Shown: one piece after another, positions 1 to 4,705 of the stretch | Numbering within the stretch: the first letter of the stretch is position 1 | Layout of the letters: each line of letters begins with the position of its first letter | Origin: an uncultured Desulfovibrionaceae bacterium | Lineage (GTDB): Bacteria; Desulfobacterota; Desulfovibrionia; Desulfovibrionales; Desulfovibrionaceae | Direction: 5' to 3' | Assembly: GCA_949427775.1 (NCBI GenBank) | Contig: CASQEL010000131.1 | Span: 1 to 6,152, forward strand | DNA: 6,152 nt | Notes under the pieces: model-generated | Told to the model about the DNA's origin: nothing | Seen by the model: only the letters and a program-made list of their open reading frames with translations | The model's database searches: none | Position numbers and translations under genes: made by a program

Positions 1-570
1 GCCCGCGCCCGTGGTTCCGGACTTGGCGTCGATGACGATGTCGTCGGCGAGAATGAAGTTGTGGCGCAACGCCGCGTACAGGCCCAGAATGGCGGAAGAG
101 GGATAGCAGCCGGGATTGGCCACCAGCATGGCTCCGGCGATGGCCGGGGCGTAGAGTTCCGGCAGGCCGTACACCGCTTCCTTCAGGAGCGCGGCGCGGG
201 TGTGGGGGACGTTGTACCAGGCTTCGTAGGTGGCCGCGTCGCGGATGCGGAAGTCCGCGGACAAGTCCACGACCCGGACGCCGCGGGCATGCAGTTCCCC
301 GGCCAGTTCCATGGCCGCGCCGTGGGGCACGGCCAGAAAGACCAGATCACAGGCCGCGGCGGCCGCATCGGCGTCCGGCGCGGTGATGATCACGTCCGCT
401 CCCGGCAGGTGCTCCAGGAAGGGATAAAATTCTCCCAGCCGTTTGCCCGCCTCGGCGCGGGACGAGGCCAGGGTCAGCCGCATGCGGGGATGACCGGCCA
501 ACAGGCGGGTCAGTTCCATGCCCGTGTAGCCCGTGACGCCGATGAGTCCGACTCGAATCATGTCTTGCAT
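1..570 (-). CDS. argC: N-acetyl-gamma-glutamyl-phosphate reductase, 3' end cut by window edge
   Basis: This enzyme carries out the NADPH-dependent reduction of N-acetyl-glutamyl-5-phosphate to the semialdehyde, the third step of arginine/ornithine synthesis in the cytoplasm. The 190 visible codons, read on the minus strand, are open throughout. The N-terminus carries the Rossmann nucleotide-binding motif GVTGYTG (residues 11-17), followed by FLAVPHG (80-86), VDLSADFR (101-108), and the catalytic cysteine motif NPGCYPSS with Cys155, close to the position in E. coli ArgC. DAKSGTTGAG (181-190) then runs off the window edge. Roughly 150-160 residues of the dimerisation/catalytic part should lie outside. 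I chose the ATG at 570 over the ATG at 561 because GGAAGGA (584-578) sits 7 bases upstream of the former and 16 from the latter. No damage is seen. It stands 257 bases from the DUF1844 gene, so it probably starts its own transcript, although I could not identify a convincing promoter. The identification is firm. Confidence 0.97.
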   Translation of the reverse strand, partial: MQDMIRVGLIGVTGYTGMELTRLLAGHPRMRLTLASSRAEAGKRLGEFYPFLEHLPGADVIITAPDADAAAAACDLVFLAVPHGAAMELAGELHARGVRVVDLSADFRIRDAATYEAWYNVPHTRAALLKEAVYGLPELYAPAIAGAMLVANPGCYPSSAILGLYAALRHNFILADDIVIDAKSGTTGAG

Positions 571-577
571 CAAACTG

Positions 578-584
578 TCCTTCC
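578..584 (-). promoter_or_regulatory. Ribosome binding site of argC (decides start)
   Basis: GGAAGGA read on the minus strand lies 7 bases before the ATG at 570. This spacing favours that start (protein beginning MQDMIRVG) over the in-frame ATG three codons later. Confidence 0.75.
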
Positions 585-595
585 AATAAAGGGTG

Positions 596-612
596 CGTTC
601 AGAATACGTTCA
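596..612. repeat. Short direct repeat upstream of argC, possible operator
   Basis: CGTTCA occurs at 596-601 and again at 607-612, so the two copies are 11 bp apart, about one helical turn. They sit 26-42 bases upstream of the argC start codon, within the A+T-richer patch 581-640 where a promoter would be expected. This arrangement is typical of tandem half-sites for a regulator, but six-base repeats also arise by chance. It does not match the E. coli ARG box well. A wider imperfect hairpin (TTCAAAAG at 609-616 with CTTTGAA at 626-632) overlaps it. Confidence 0.25.
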
Positions 613-755
613 AAAGCAAAAAACTCTTTGAATATCCCATCATCAGGCAAACGCACGTTTCGCCTCTTTCGTCGCGACGCCGGGGGACGGACAGGCAGGA
701 ACTGTTCCGGCAGAGCGTCTTGCGTACCGAACCCGGATAAAATGTTCAGGAAAGG

Positions 756-806
756 CGGGGGATCGGGGAACGGGAATCCCTGCGAAAGGCGTTCTCCCGT
801 CCCCCG
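756..806 (-). terminator. Imperfect G+C-rich hairpin after the DUF1844 gene, possible terminator
   Basis: Positions 756-772 can pair with 790-806 at 14 of 17 positions around a 17-base loop. The hairpin lies 22-72 bases after the DUF1844 stop codon, where the four-gene transcript would be expected to end. No T-run follows the stem on the minus strand (the sequence continues CCTTTCCTG), so it is not a textbook intrinsic terminator. It may protect the 3' end or act with Rho. The rest of the 257-base gap between this gene and argC holds no gene that I can support. Confidence 0.35.
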
Positions 807-827
807 GAACCGCCGCCCATCCCGCGT

Positions 828-1133
828 TCAGCGCGTCTTGATGACGTATTTCATGCGCACTTCATAGAGAACGCCTTCCAGCAGGCGGCGTTCCTCGTCG
901 TCCAGACAGGCGTGCGTCTTGTCGCGCAGCATGGTCAGCACGTCGATGGTGTGGCGCGCCATGTCCAGATTCGGCTCCAGCGCCCCTGTTTCCGGGTTGG
1001 GCACCTCGCCCAATTGGGCCAGGGCCGAGGAAGCCAGGGACAGAATGAACGTGGAAAACGTCACCTGCGGCATGATGGGGGCGGTGTCGCGGCCGCAACC
1101 GCAACCGCCGTCCTTCGGTGGTGTGTCGTGCAT
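828..1133 (-). CDS. DUF1844 family small protein
   Basis: A 101-residue protein of unknown function. Residues from about 21 to 98 (from MPQVTFSTFILSLASSA onward, through LDMARHTIDVLTML and ending EVRMKYVIK) match my memory of the DUF1844 family, a small mostly helical domain common in deltaproteobacteria and some other phyla. Residues 1-20 form a hydrophilic lead with two close cysteines in GGCGCG (Cys11, Cys13) and a third at Cys76. The cysteine pair might bind metal, but that is speculation. There is no signal peptide and no clear membrane segment, although 25-40 is moderately hydrophobic. The ATG at 1133 is 3 bases after the aminotransferase stop, and GAGGAG (1146-1141) lies 7 bases upstream, inside the aminotransferase gene. 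Translation is therefore probably coupled and the two proteins are made from one message. It is the last gene of the cluster. Family assignment is fairly confident; the role is unknown. Confidence 0.88.
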   Translation of the reverse strand: MHDTPPKDGGCGCGRDTAPIMPQVTFSTFILSLASSALAQLGEVPNPETGALEPNLDMARHTIDVLTMLRDKTHACLDDEERRLLEGVLYEVRMKYVIKTR

Positions 1134-1136
1134 GGT

Positions 1137-2321
1137 TCAGCTCCTCGCCGGAGGGATGGATTCCCCCGGCGCAACGGCAAGCCCGGCGTGATATGCGGCC
1201 AGAGCCTGCTCCAGGTAGTCGCGCGCGGCCGTATAGCCGCCCACGTCGCGCAGGGCCATGGCGATGGCGTGCAGCCCGGCGGCCAAATCCGCCCAGTCCA
1301 CCCATCCCATATGGCCGATGCGCAAAATGCGTCCCTTCAAATGATCCTGACCACCTGCCAGATAGACGCCGTACTTTTCCGCCGCCAGCCGGACGAGCCG
1401 CGTGCCGTCCACGCCGCCGGGCAGGGATACGCTGGTGACCCCCCAGGCGAAGTCGCGCGGCACGAACAGCTCCAGCCCCAGGGCGCGGACGCCCTGGCGG
1501 GCCATCATGGTCAGCGCCCATTGTTTGCGGTACAGCGCGTCGAGTCCTGCTTCCATGATCATGTCCAGGCTTTCGGCCAGTCCCAGAATCAGACTCACCG
1601 GCGAGGTGAAGGCGGTCTGGCCCTTTTCCACCTGCGCGCGTTCCTTGGGCAGGTTGAAGTAAAAACATTCGCTGTCCACGGTCCCGGCTTTTTTCCAGGC
1701 TCTGGCGGACAGGGCCAGCAGGGCCAGCCCCGGCGGCACCATAAGCCCTTTCTGGGAGCCGGTGAGCAGGCAGTCGATGCCCCAGGCGTCCATGGGGCAG
1801 GGGGAAAGCCCCACCGCCGAGATGCCGTCGGCCACCAGCAGCACGTCGCGCCGCCGGGTGACGGCCGCCACCTCGCGTACCGGGTGCAGCACGCCGGTGG
1901 AGGTTTCGGAAAGCTGCATGAGCACTCCGGACACGGCGGGATCGGCGTCCAGCGCGGCCCGCACGGCCTCGGGGTCTACAGCCCGGCCCCATTCCACATG
2001 CAGCGTGACCGCGTTCAGGCCGCGTGTCGCCGCGATGTTGCGCCAGCGCTCGCCGAATTTGCCGCCCTCGATCACCAGCACCTTTTCACCGCGCGAAAAC
2101 AGCCCGTGCACGGCGGCCGTCATGGCGCCCGTGCCGGAACAGGACAGGGGCAGGACCGGGGAATCCGTTCCGAACAGGGGCTGCAAATGCCCCTGCACGC
2201 GGGTCATGGCTTCCCGGAAAGCCGTTTTGCGGTGGTGGATCATGTTCCGGGCCATGACCAGCCGGACCCGTTCGGGAATGGGTGTAGGGCCGGGGGTCAG
2301 CAGACGGGGTTTGTTGAACAT
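1137..2321 (-). CDS. Class V PLP-dependent aminotransferase (alanine-glyoxylate/serine-type)
   Basis: A 394-residue fold-type I aminotransferase of class V, in the group of alanine-glyoxylate, serine-glyoxylate and archaeal broad-specificity/phosphoserine transaminases. Visible landmarks are the N-terminal LLTPGPTPIP (7-16), a cofactor-phosphate loop SGTGAMTAA (62-70), the pyridine-nitrogen aspartate in VADGISAVG (Asp165), the Schiff-base lysine in TGSQKGLM (Lys191), TSPVSLI (239-245), and the carboxylate-binding arginine in RIGHMG (Arg334). Length is usual for the family (about 380-395). No catalytic residue is missing. It is cytoplasmic. The amino donor and acceptor cannot be read from sequence: pyruvate/alanine/glyoxylate metabolism or a SerC-like step in serine synthesis are both possible. 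The ATG at 2321 is preceded by AAGGAG with an 8-base spacer, and that site overlaps the stop of the upstream rRNA methyltransferase gene. It lies between rlmI and the DUF1844 gene and probably shares their transcript. Family is certain, substrate is not. Confidence 0.93.
   Translation of the reverse strand: MFNKPRLLTPGPTPIPERVRLVMARNMIHHRKTAFREAMTRVQGHLQPLFGTDSPVLPLSCSGTGAMTAAVHGLFSRGEKVLVIEGGKFGERWRNIAATRGLNAVTLHVEWGRAVDPEAVRAALDADPAVSGVLMQLSETSTGVLHPVREVAAVTRRRDVLLVADGISAVGLSPCPMDAWGIDCLLTGSQKGLMVPPGLALLALSARAWKKAGTVDSECFYFNLPKERAQVEKGQTAFTSPVSLILGLAESLDMIMEAGLDALYRKQWALTMMARQGVRALGLELFVPRDFAWGVTSVSLPGGVDGTRLVRLAAEKYGVYLAGGQDHLKGRILRIGHMGWVDWADLAAGLHAIAMALRDVGGYTAARDYLEQALAAYHAGLAVAPGESIPPARS
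1141..1146 (-). promoter_or_regulatory. Ribosome binding site of the DUF1844 gene, inside the preceding coding region
   Basis: GAGGAG on the minus strand overlaps the last codons of the aminotransferase gene, 7 bases before the ATG at 1133. The stop TGA (1139-1137) falls between site and start, a typical arrangement for translational coupling. Confidence 0.8.
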
Positions 2322-2329
2322 CGGTATCG

Positions 2330-2335
2330 CTCCTT
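2330..2335 (-). promoter_or_regulatory. Ribosome binding site of the aminotransferase, overlapping the rlmI stop
   Basis: AAGGAG on the minus strand shares its first two bases with the TAA stop of the upstream gene (2336-2334) and sits 8 bases before the ATG at 2321. Ribosomes finishing rlmI would cover this site, suggesting coupled translation. Confidence 0.8.
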
Positions 2336-3524
2336 ATTGCGGACGCCGGAAGCGGGCCGCCACGCACTTGAGATAGGCGGTTTCCGGCATGGCCGTGTGT
2401 ATGGGATGATCAGGCCCCTGTCCGCCCAGATACAGCACCTGGCCGTGCAGCCGGCGTCGCGCGGCCGCTTGGGTAATGATATGACGCAGAACCGCCGCGT
2501 CAAGGTGGTGGGAGCAGGAACAGGAAACCAGCACGCCGTCGTCGGTCAGCAGATCCAGGGCCAGGCTGTTGGCCCGGCGGTAGGCGGTCAGTCCCCGGGC
2601 GGCGTCCTTGCGGCGTTTGATGAACGCGGGCGGATCGATGCAGACCAGCCCGAAACGGCGGCCTGTATCGCGCAGCTCGGCCAATTTGGTCAACGCATCG
2701 CCGTGCAGGGCTTCTCCCGGACATTGGGGCGCGTTGGCGGCCAGGTTGGCCGACGCGCAGTCCAGCGCGTCGCTGGAGGCGTCCATAAAGGTGACGGACG
2801 CGGCTCCGGCCACGGCGGCCGCCACGCCGAATCCTCCAGCGTAGCAGAAGGCGTCCAGCACGTCGACCCCCCGCGCGTACCGGGCTGCCTCGGCCCGGTT
2901 GGCGCGCTGGTCGTAAAACCAGCCGGTTTTCTGTCCCTCCAGGAAGGGCACGGAAAAACGCGCCCCGTTTTCAGGCACGCTCAGGACGGCGGGCGGGGTT
3001 CCCAGCGGCGTTTCCACCAGGCGGGGCAGACCTTCCAGATCCCTGGCCGGAATATCGTTGCGCAGCAGCACGGCGGAGGGATGCAGCAGATCGTCCAGTA
3101 CGGCCAGCAGATCGTCGCGGCGCGCGTCCATGCCCGCCGTGGTCAACTGCACGGCCAGCACATCGTCGTAGCGATCCACCACCAGGCCGGGCAGAAAGTC
3201 GCCCTCGCCGTGGCATAGCCGGTACCAGGGCGCGTCGAACAGGCGTTCCCGCAGGGTCAGGGCATGGGTCAGGCGATCCCGGAGCAGGGCCGCGTCCAGC
3301 GGCGTGTCCGGCGCGTGGCTGATCAGCCTGGCGCAGATGAGCGAGGCCGGATTGACGTAGGCCGTGCCCAGGGGGCGACCGCCCGCGTCCAGCACGGTGG
3401 CCGGTTCGCCGGGAGCGAAGCCCGTCAGGGGCGTGCGCGCCACGTCCACTTCATTGCTGAAAATCCACAGATGTCCGGCGCGCAGGCGGCGGTCTTCGCG
3501 GCGTTTGAGACTGAGCTGTTGCAT
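2334..3524 (-). CDS. rlmI: RlmI-like 23S rRNA (cytosine-5)-methyltransferase
   Basis: A class I SAM-dependent methyltransferase whose E. coli homologue RlmI (YccW) makes m5C1962 in 23S rRNA. The layout is a PUA-type RNA-binding domain at about residues 1-75 (LKRREDRRLRAGHLWIFSNEV), a central linker domain to about 190, then the Rossmann methyltransferase domain. Family landmarks are GQKTGWFYDQRANR (197-210), the SAM loop VLDAFCYAGGFG (222-233), acidic Asp248 in FMDAS, DPPAF with Asp297, and SCSCSH (334-339), which holds the candidate catalytic cysteine. I use the ATG at 3524, giving 396 residues, the length of E. coli RlmI. An in-frame TTG at 3548 would add eight residues not expected in the family. 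The likely Shine-Dalgarno GAGGA (3542-3538) is 13 bases from the ATG, longer than ideal, so initiation may be modest. It lies 45 bases after the lipoprotein gene and 12 before the aminotransferase. Family certain; exact target base inferred from homology. Confidence 0.93.
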   Translation of the reverse strand: MQQLSLKRREDRRLRAGHLWIFSNEVDVARTPLTGFAPGEPATVLDAGGRPLGTAYVNPASLICARLISHAPDTPLDAALLRDRLTHALTLRERLFDAPWYRLCHGEGDFLPGLVVDRYDDVLAVQLTTAGMDARRDDLLAVLDDLLHPSAVLLRNDIPARDLEGLPRLVETPLGTPPAVLSVPENGARFSVPFLEGQKTGWFYDQRANRAEAARYARGVDVLDAFCYAGGFGVAAAVAGAASVTFMDASSDALDCASANLAANAPQCPGEALHGDALTKLAELRDTGRRFGLVCIDPPAFIKRRKDAARGLTAYRRANSLALDLLTDDGVLVSCSCSHHLDAAVLRHIITQAAARRRLHGQVLYLGGQGPDHPIHTAMPETAYLKCVAARFRRPQ

Positions 3525-3545
3525 GGTGGGGCGGGGTTCCTCGCG

Positions 3546-3563
3546 CAAGCGCCCTCGCGCTTG
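3546..3563 (-). other. Perfect 7-bp hairpin between the lipoprotein and rlmI genes
   Basis: CAAGCGC (3546-3552) pairs with GCGCTTG (3557-3563) around a 4-base loop. It fills much of the 45-base gap and lies just upstream of the rlmI ribosome binding site. There is no T-run, so it is not an intrinsic terminator. It could mark an RNA processing point or slow read-through, lowering rlmI relative to the lipoprotein gene. Confidence 0.4.
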
Positions 3564-3569
3564 TGGCGT

Positions 3570-4232
3570 TTATTGTTGCGGCGCCGGGGGATTGGGAATG
3601 GGCTTGGAAAACTTCACCACCAGCTTGATGGGAGTGTCCAGGTTGTCCATATCCCATTCGTTGCAACGGTTGAGTATGGTGGCCGTGCGTTGGGCGTTGG
3701 TTTCCAGCACGGTGCCGAAGGCCTTGATGCACAGCTTGCCTTTGGACGTGATGTCGTTGAGGCGCAGAAATTCCCTGTCCTTGGCGCTCATGGGTCGGGA
3801 AACCACGGTCAGGGTATCGCCGTTCACCGAGAGCTTGAACATGCCGGAGGCTTCCGGCAGACTGTAGGGCGAAACATAGGAAAATCTGGTGCGGAAGGTG
3901 GTGTCGGACACGGGCTGGATTTCCACCTGCCCCTGTGGCCGCTCCCTGATGACCCGCGCGAACTCGCGCATGACGGTCCGGGCCAGCTTTTGGGGATCGC
4001 TGTCGATGCTCCGGCGGTAGGTTTCCGAATACGCGGCGGCCATGTGCATTTCTCCGATGTATTCCAGCGAGTAGCCGGGATTGCTGAGCGAGAGAACGGC
4101 ATGGTACTTGTCCGGAACAAGGCAGCCTGCGAGCAGCAGGCACAGCAGCGGGACACACAGCGCGGCAAGGCGGAGGGAACGCCCGCGGCGATGCGGCACA
4201 GGTTCCGGGGAGATGTGGTGCGATGCGGACAT
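3570..4232 (-). CDS. Uncharacterised lipoprotein
   Basis: A 220-residue predicted lipoprotein of unknown function. The N-terminus has a basic region (Arg15, Arg16, Arg18), a hydrophobic stretch at about 21-36, and a lipobox LAGC with Cys37 as the expected lipidated residue. Residues +2/+3 are Leu-Val, not Asp, so outer-membrane sorting is expected if the enterobacterial Lol rule holds. The mature part begins CLVPDKYHAVLSL and looks mixed alpha/beta: a helical section near 61-98, then beta-like segments (QVEIQPVS, MFKLSVNGDTLTVVS). Two further cysteines, Cys168 and Cys190, could form a disulfide. The end is proline-rich (PIPNPPAPQQ). The CLVP-x-KY/F opening reminds me of a family of small proteobacterial lipoproteins, but I cannot name a function. 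The ATG at 4232 has AGGAG (4243-4239) 6 bases upstream, which supports this start despite the long n-region. It is first in the four-gene cluster. The gene is real; the function is open. Confidence 0.85.
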   Translation of the reverse strand: MSASHHISPEPVPHRRGRSLRLAALCVPLLCLLLAGCLVPDKYHAVLSLSNPGYSLEYIGEMHMAAAYSETYRRSIDSDPQKLARTVMREFARVIRERPQGQVEIQPVSDTTFRTRFSYVSPYSLPEASGMFKLSVNGDTLTVVSRPMSAKDREFLRLNDITSKGKLCIKAFGTVLETNAQRTATILNRCNEWDMDNLDTPIKLVVKFSKPIPNPPAPQQ

Positions 4233-4290
4233 GGCCGTCTCCTGAAGTAAAGGTAAGGTGTCGGTTTTTTGGTATCACTACACTTCGGTG

Positions 4291-4304
4291 GGGGGCAAGC
4301 CCCC
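4291..4304 (-). other. Tight G+C hairpin in the leader of the lipoprotein gene
   Basis: GGGGGC (4291-4296) pairs with GCCCCC (4299-4304), leaving only two loop bases, or five pairs with a 4-base loop. It lies about 60 bases upstream of the lipoprotein start and downstream of the terminator. No T-run follows on the minus strand. The promoter of the lipoprotein cluster should lie between here and the terminator or just after this hairpin, but I found no convincing -35/-10 pair. Confidence 0.3.
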
Positions 4305-4351
4305 GGCGGGACCATTTCCGGCGGCCCGGAGAACGCGGCCGGAGATTATTG

Positions 4352-4390
4352 AAAAAATACGGCGGCGGGAAGTGTTTCCCTGCCGCCGTA
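4352..4390 (-). terminator. Intrinsic terminator, minus strand
   Basis: Positions 4358-4371 pair with 4376-4390 to give a 14-bp stem with one bulged base (4381) and a 4-base loop (4372-4375). The stem is G+C-rich (GGCGGCGGG core) and is followed on the minus strand by six T residues (4357-4352). No T-run follows on the plus strand, so it acts in one direction. It lies 316 bases after the stop of the AsmA-like gene and 120 bases before the lipoprotein start, so it separates the two transcripts. It could end either the AsmA-like message or a separate small RNA. Confidence 0.88.
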
Positions 4391-4435
4391 ACGTCATGAT
4401 GTGCTGATCGGAATCGGCGTATGCTCCCGTGCTTT

Positions 4436-4467
4436 CGCTTTCCGGGCGCGCCCATCGGCTGAAAGCG
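4436..4467 (-). other. Hairpin upstream of the terminator, possible part of a small RNA
   Basis: CGCTTTC (4436-4442) pairs with GAAAGCG (4461-4467), enclosing a loop that itself contains the palindrome GGGCGCGCCC (4444-4453). It lies 46-77 bases upstream of the intrinsic terminator. Together they could be the 3' half of a small RNA or simply part of a long 3' untranslated region. I do not recognise a known RNA family (no SRP, tmRNA, RNase P, 6S or riboswitch signature). Confidence 0.3.
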
Positions 4468-4509
4468 CAGGCGTTGAGGCGTGTCCGCGTTGTTCGGCAA
4501 ATGGCCTTA

Positions 4510-4559
4510 TAGAACAGATTCACTTTGACTTTTTAAAAAGTCAAAGTGAATCTGCTCTA
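4510..4559. repeat. 50-bp near-perfect palindrome, A+T-rich
   Basis: The central 40 bases (4515-4554) are a perfect inverted repeat with no spacer, centred between 4534 and 4535 in TTTTTAAAAA. After one mismatch (4514/4555) four more pairs extend it to 4510-4559, so 24 of 25 positions pair in each arm. Each arm contains AGATTCACTTTGAC. It can form a cruciform in DNA or a long hairpin in RNA from either strand. It is not a usual terminator because the stem is A+T-rich and no separate T-run follows. No second copy is present in the window. It could be a repeat-family member, the tip of a small transposon-like element, or a protein binding site. Confidence 0.9.
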
Positions 4560-4572
4560 GTGTCACATAACA

Positions 4573-4591
4573 CAAAATACTTCGTATTTTG
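4573..4591. repeat. Perfect 8-bp hairpin, first of a chain
   Basis: CAAAATAC (4573-4580) pairs with GTATTTTG (4584-4591) around a 3-base TTC loop. It lies 13 bases from the edge of the long palindrome. Confidence 0.7.
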
Positions 4592-4605
4592 CGTCAAGAT
4601 CATTC

Positions 4606-4627
4606 GCCGAAAAACGCGGTTTTCGGC
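4606..4627. repeat. Perfect 8-bp hairpin, second of a chain
   Basis: GCCGAAAA (4606-4613) pairs with TTTTCGGC (4620-4627) around a 6-base loop (ACGCGG). It follows the previous hairpin by 14 bases. On either strand the T-run lies inside the stem, so it is not a normal intrinsic terminator. Confidence 0.65.
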
Positions 4628-4641
4628 TCATTCACGGCGAC

Positions 4642-4680
4642 TATACCGCCGCGCCATGCTCTCGCATGGCGGTCAGTATA
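4642..4680. repeat. Two-part hairpin, third of a chain
   Basis: The inner stem CGCCATGC (4652-4659) with GCATGGCG (4664-4671) is perfect around a 4-base loop. Beyond an internal bulge, TATAC (4642-4646) pairs with GTATA (4676-4680). This gives 13 pairs in all and is the most stable-looking of the small hairpins. Confidence 0.7.
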
Positions 4681-4701
4681 CAGACACTTTAGATGTTTCT
4701 G
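4681..4701. repeat. Short imperfect hairpin adjoining the stop codon of the AsmA-like gene
   Basis: CAGACAC (4681-4687) pairs with GTTTCTG (4695-4701) at 6 of 7 positions around a 7-base loop. It begins 5 bases after the TAA of the upstream gene. It may form a 3' end structure for that message or the outer part of the hairpin chain. Confidence 0.45.
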
Positions 4702-4705
4702 TGTA

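Larger units (their letters stand above)
4233..4705. other. 473-base non-coding region rich in secondary structure
   Basis: I see no credible protein gene here: short frames on either strand lack a good ribosome binding site and recognisable sequence. Read in the transcription direction, it holds a run of four small hairpins (4701-4573), a 50-bp palindrome (4559-4510), a stretch with one moderate hairpin (4509-4391), an intrinsic terminator (4390-4352) and the leader of the lipoprotein gene (4351-4233). By my count G+C is about 33% over 4501-4560 and 40% over 4561-4620, well below the flanking genes. The only motif resembling a promoter in the palindromic section (TTGACG at 4597-4592 on the minus strand) has no good -10 partner. 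Confidence 0.7.

Noticed and set aside
61..867. Plus-strand open frame opposite argC
   Set aside because: It overlaps argC, whose catalytic motifs are intact on the other strand, and reads through the intergenic gap with no plausible start signal.
912..3218. Plus-strand open frame of 768 codons
   Set aside because: It runs antisense to three well-identified minus-strand genes, is rich in Gly, Arg, Gln and His as expected of a shadow frame in G+C-rich DNA, and has no recognisable domain.
3546..3548. TTG as the start of rlmI
   Set aside because: It would add eight residues not expected in the family, and its nearest purine-rich stretch is only 3 bases away. The ATG at 3524 gives the family's usual length.
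3264..4250. Plus-strand open frame of 328 codons opposite the lipoprotein and rlmI 5' region
   Set aside because: It is antisense to a gene with a clear lipobox and to the RlmI PUA domain; its sequence is low-complexity Gly/His/Arg-rich.
4296..4316. Sigma-54 type promoter (TGG ... TTGC) upstream of the lipoprotein gene
   Set aside because: The spacing between the GG and GC elements is about five bases too long for a -24/-12 promoter.
4278..4523. Minus-strand 81-codon frame in the non-coding region
   Set aside because: It starts inside the long palindrome, reads straight through the intrinsic terminator stem and T-run, and has no ribosome binding site.
4570..4597. Promoter with TTGACG as -35 on the minus strand
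   Set aside because: No acceptable -10 hexamer lies 16-18 bases downstream, and the spacer is the 4573-4591 hairpin.
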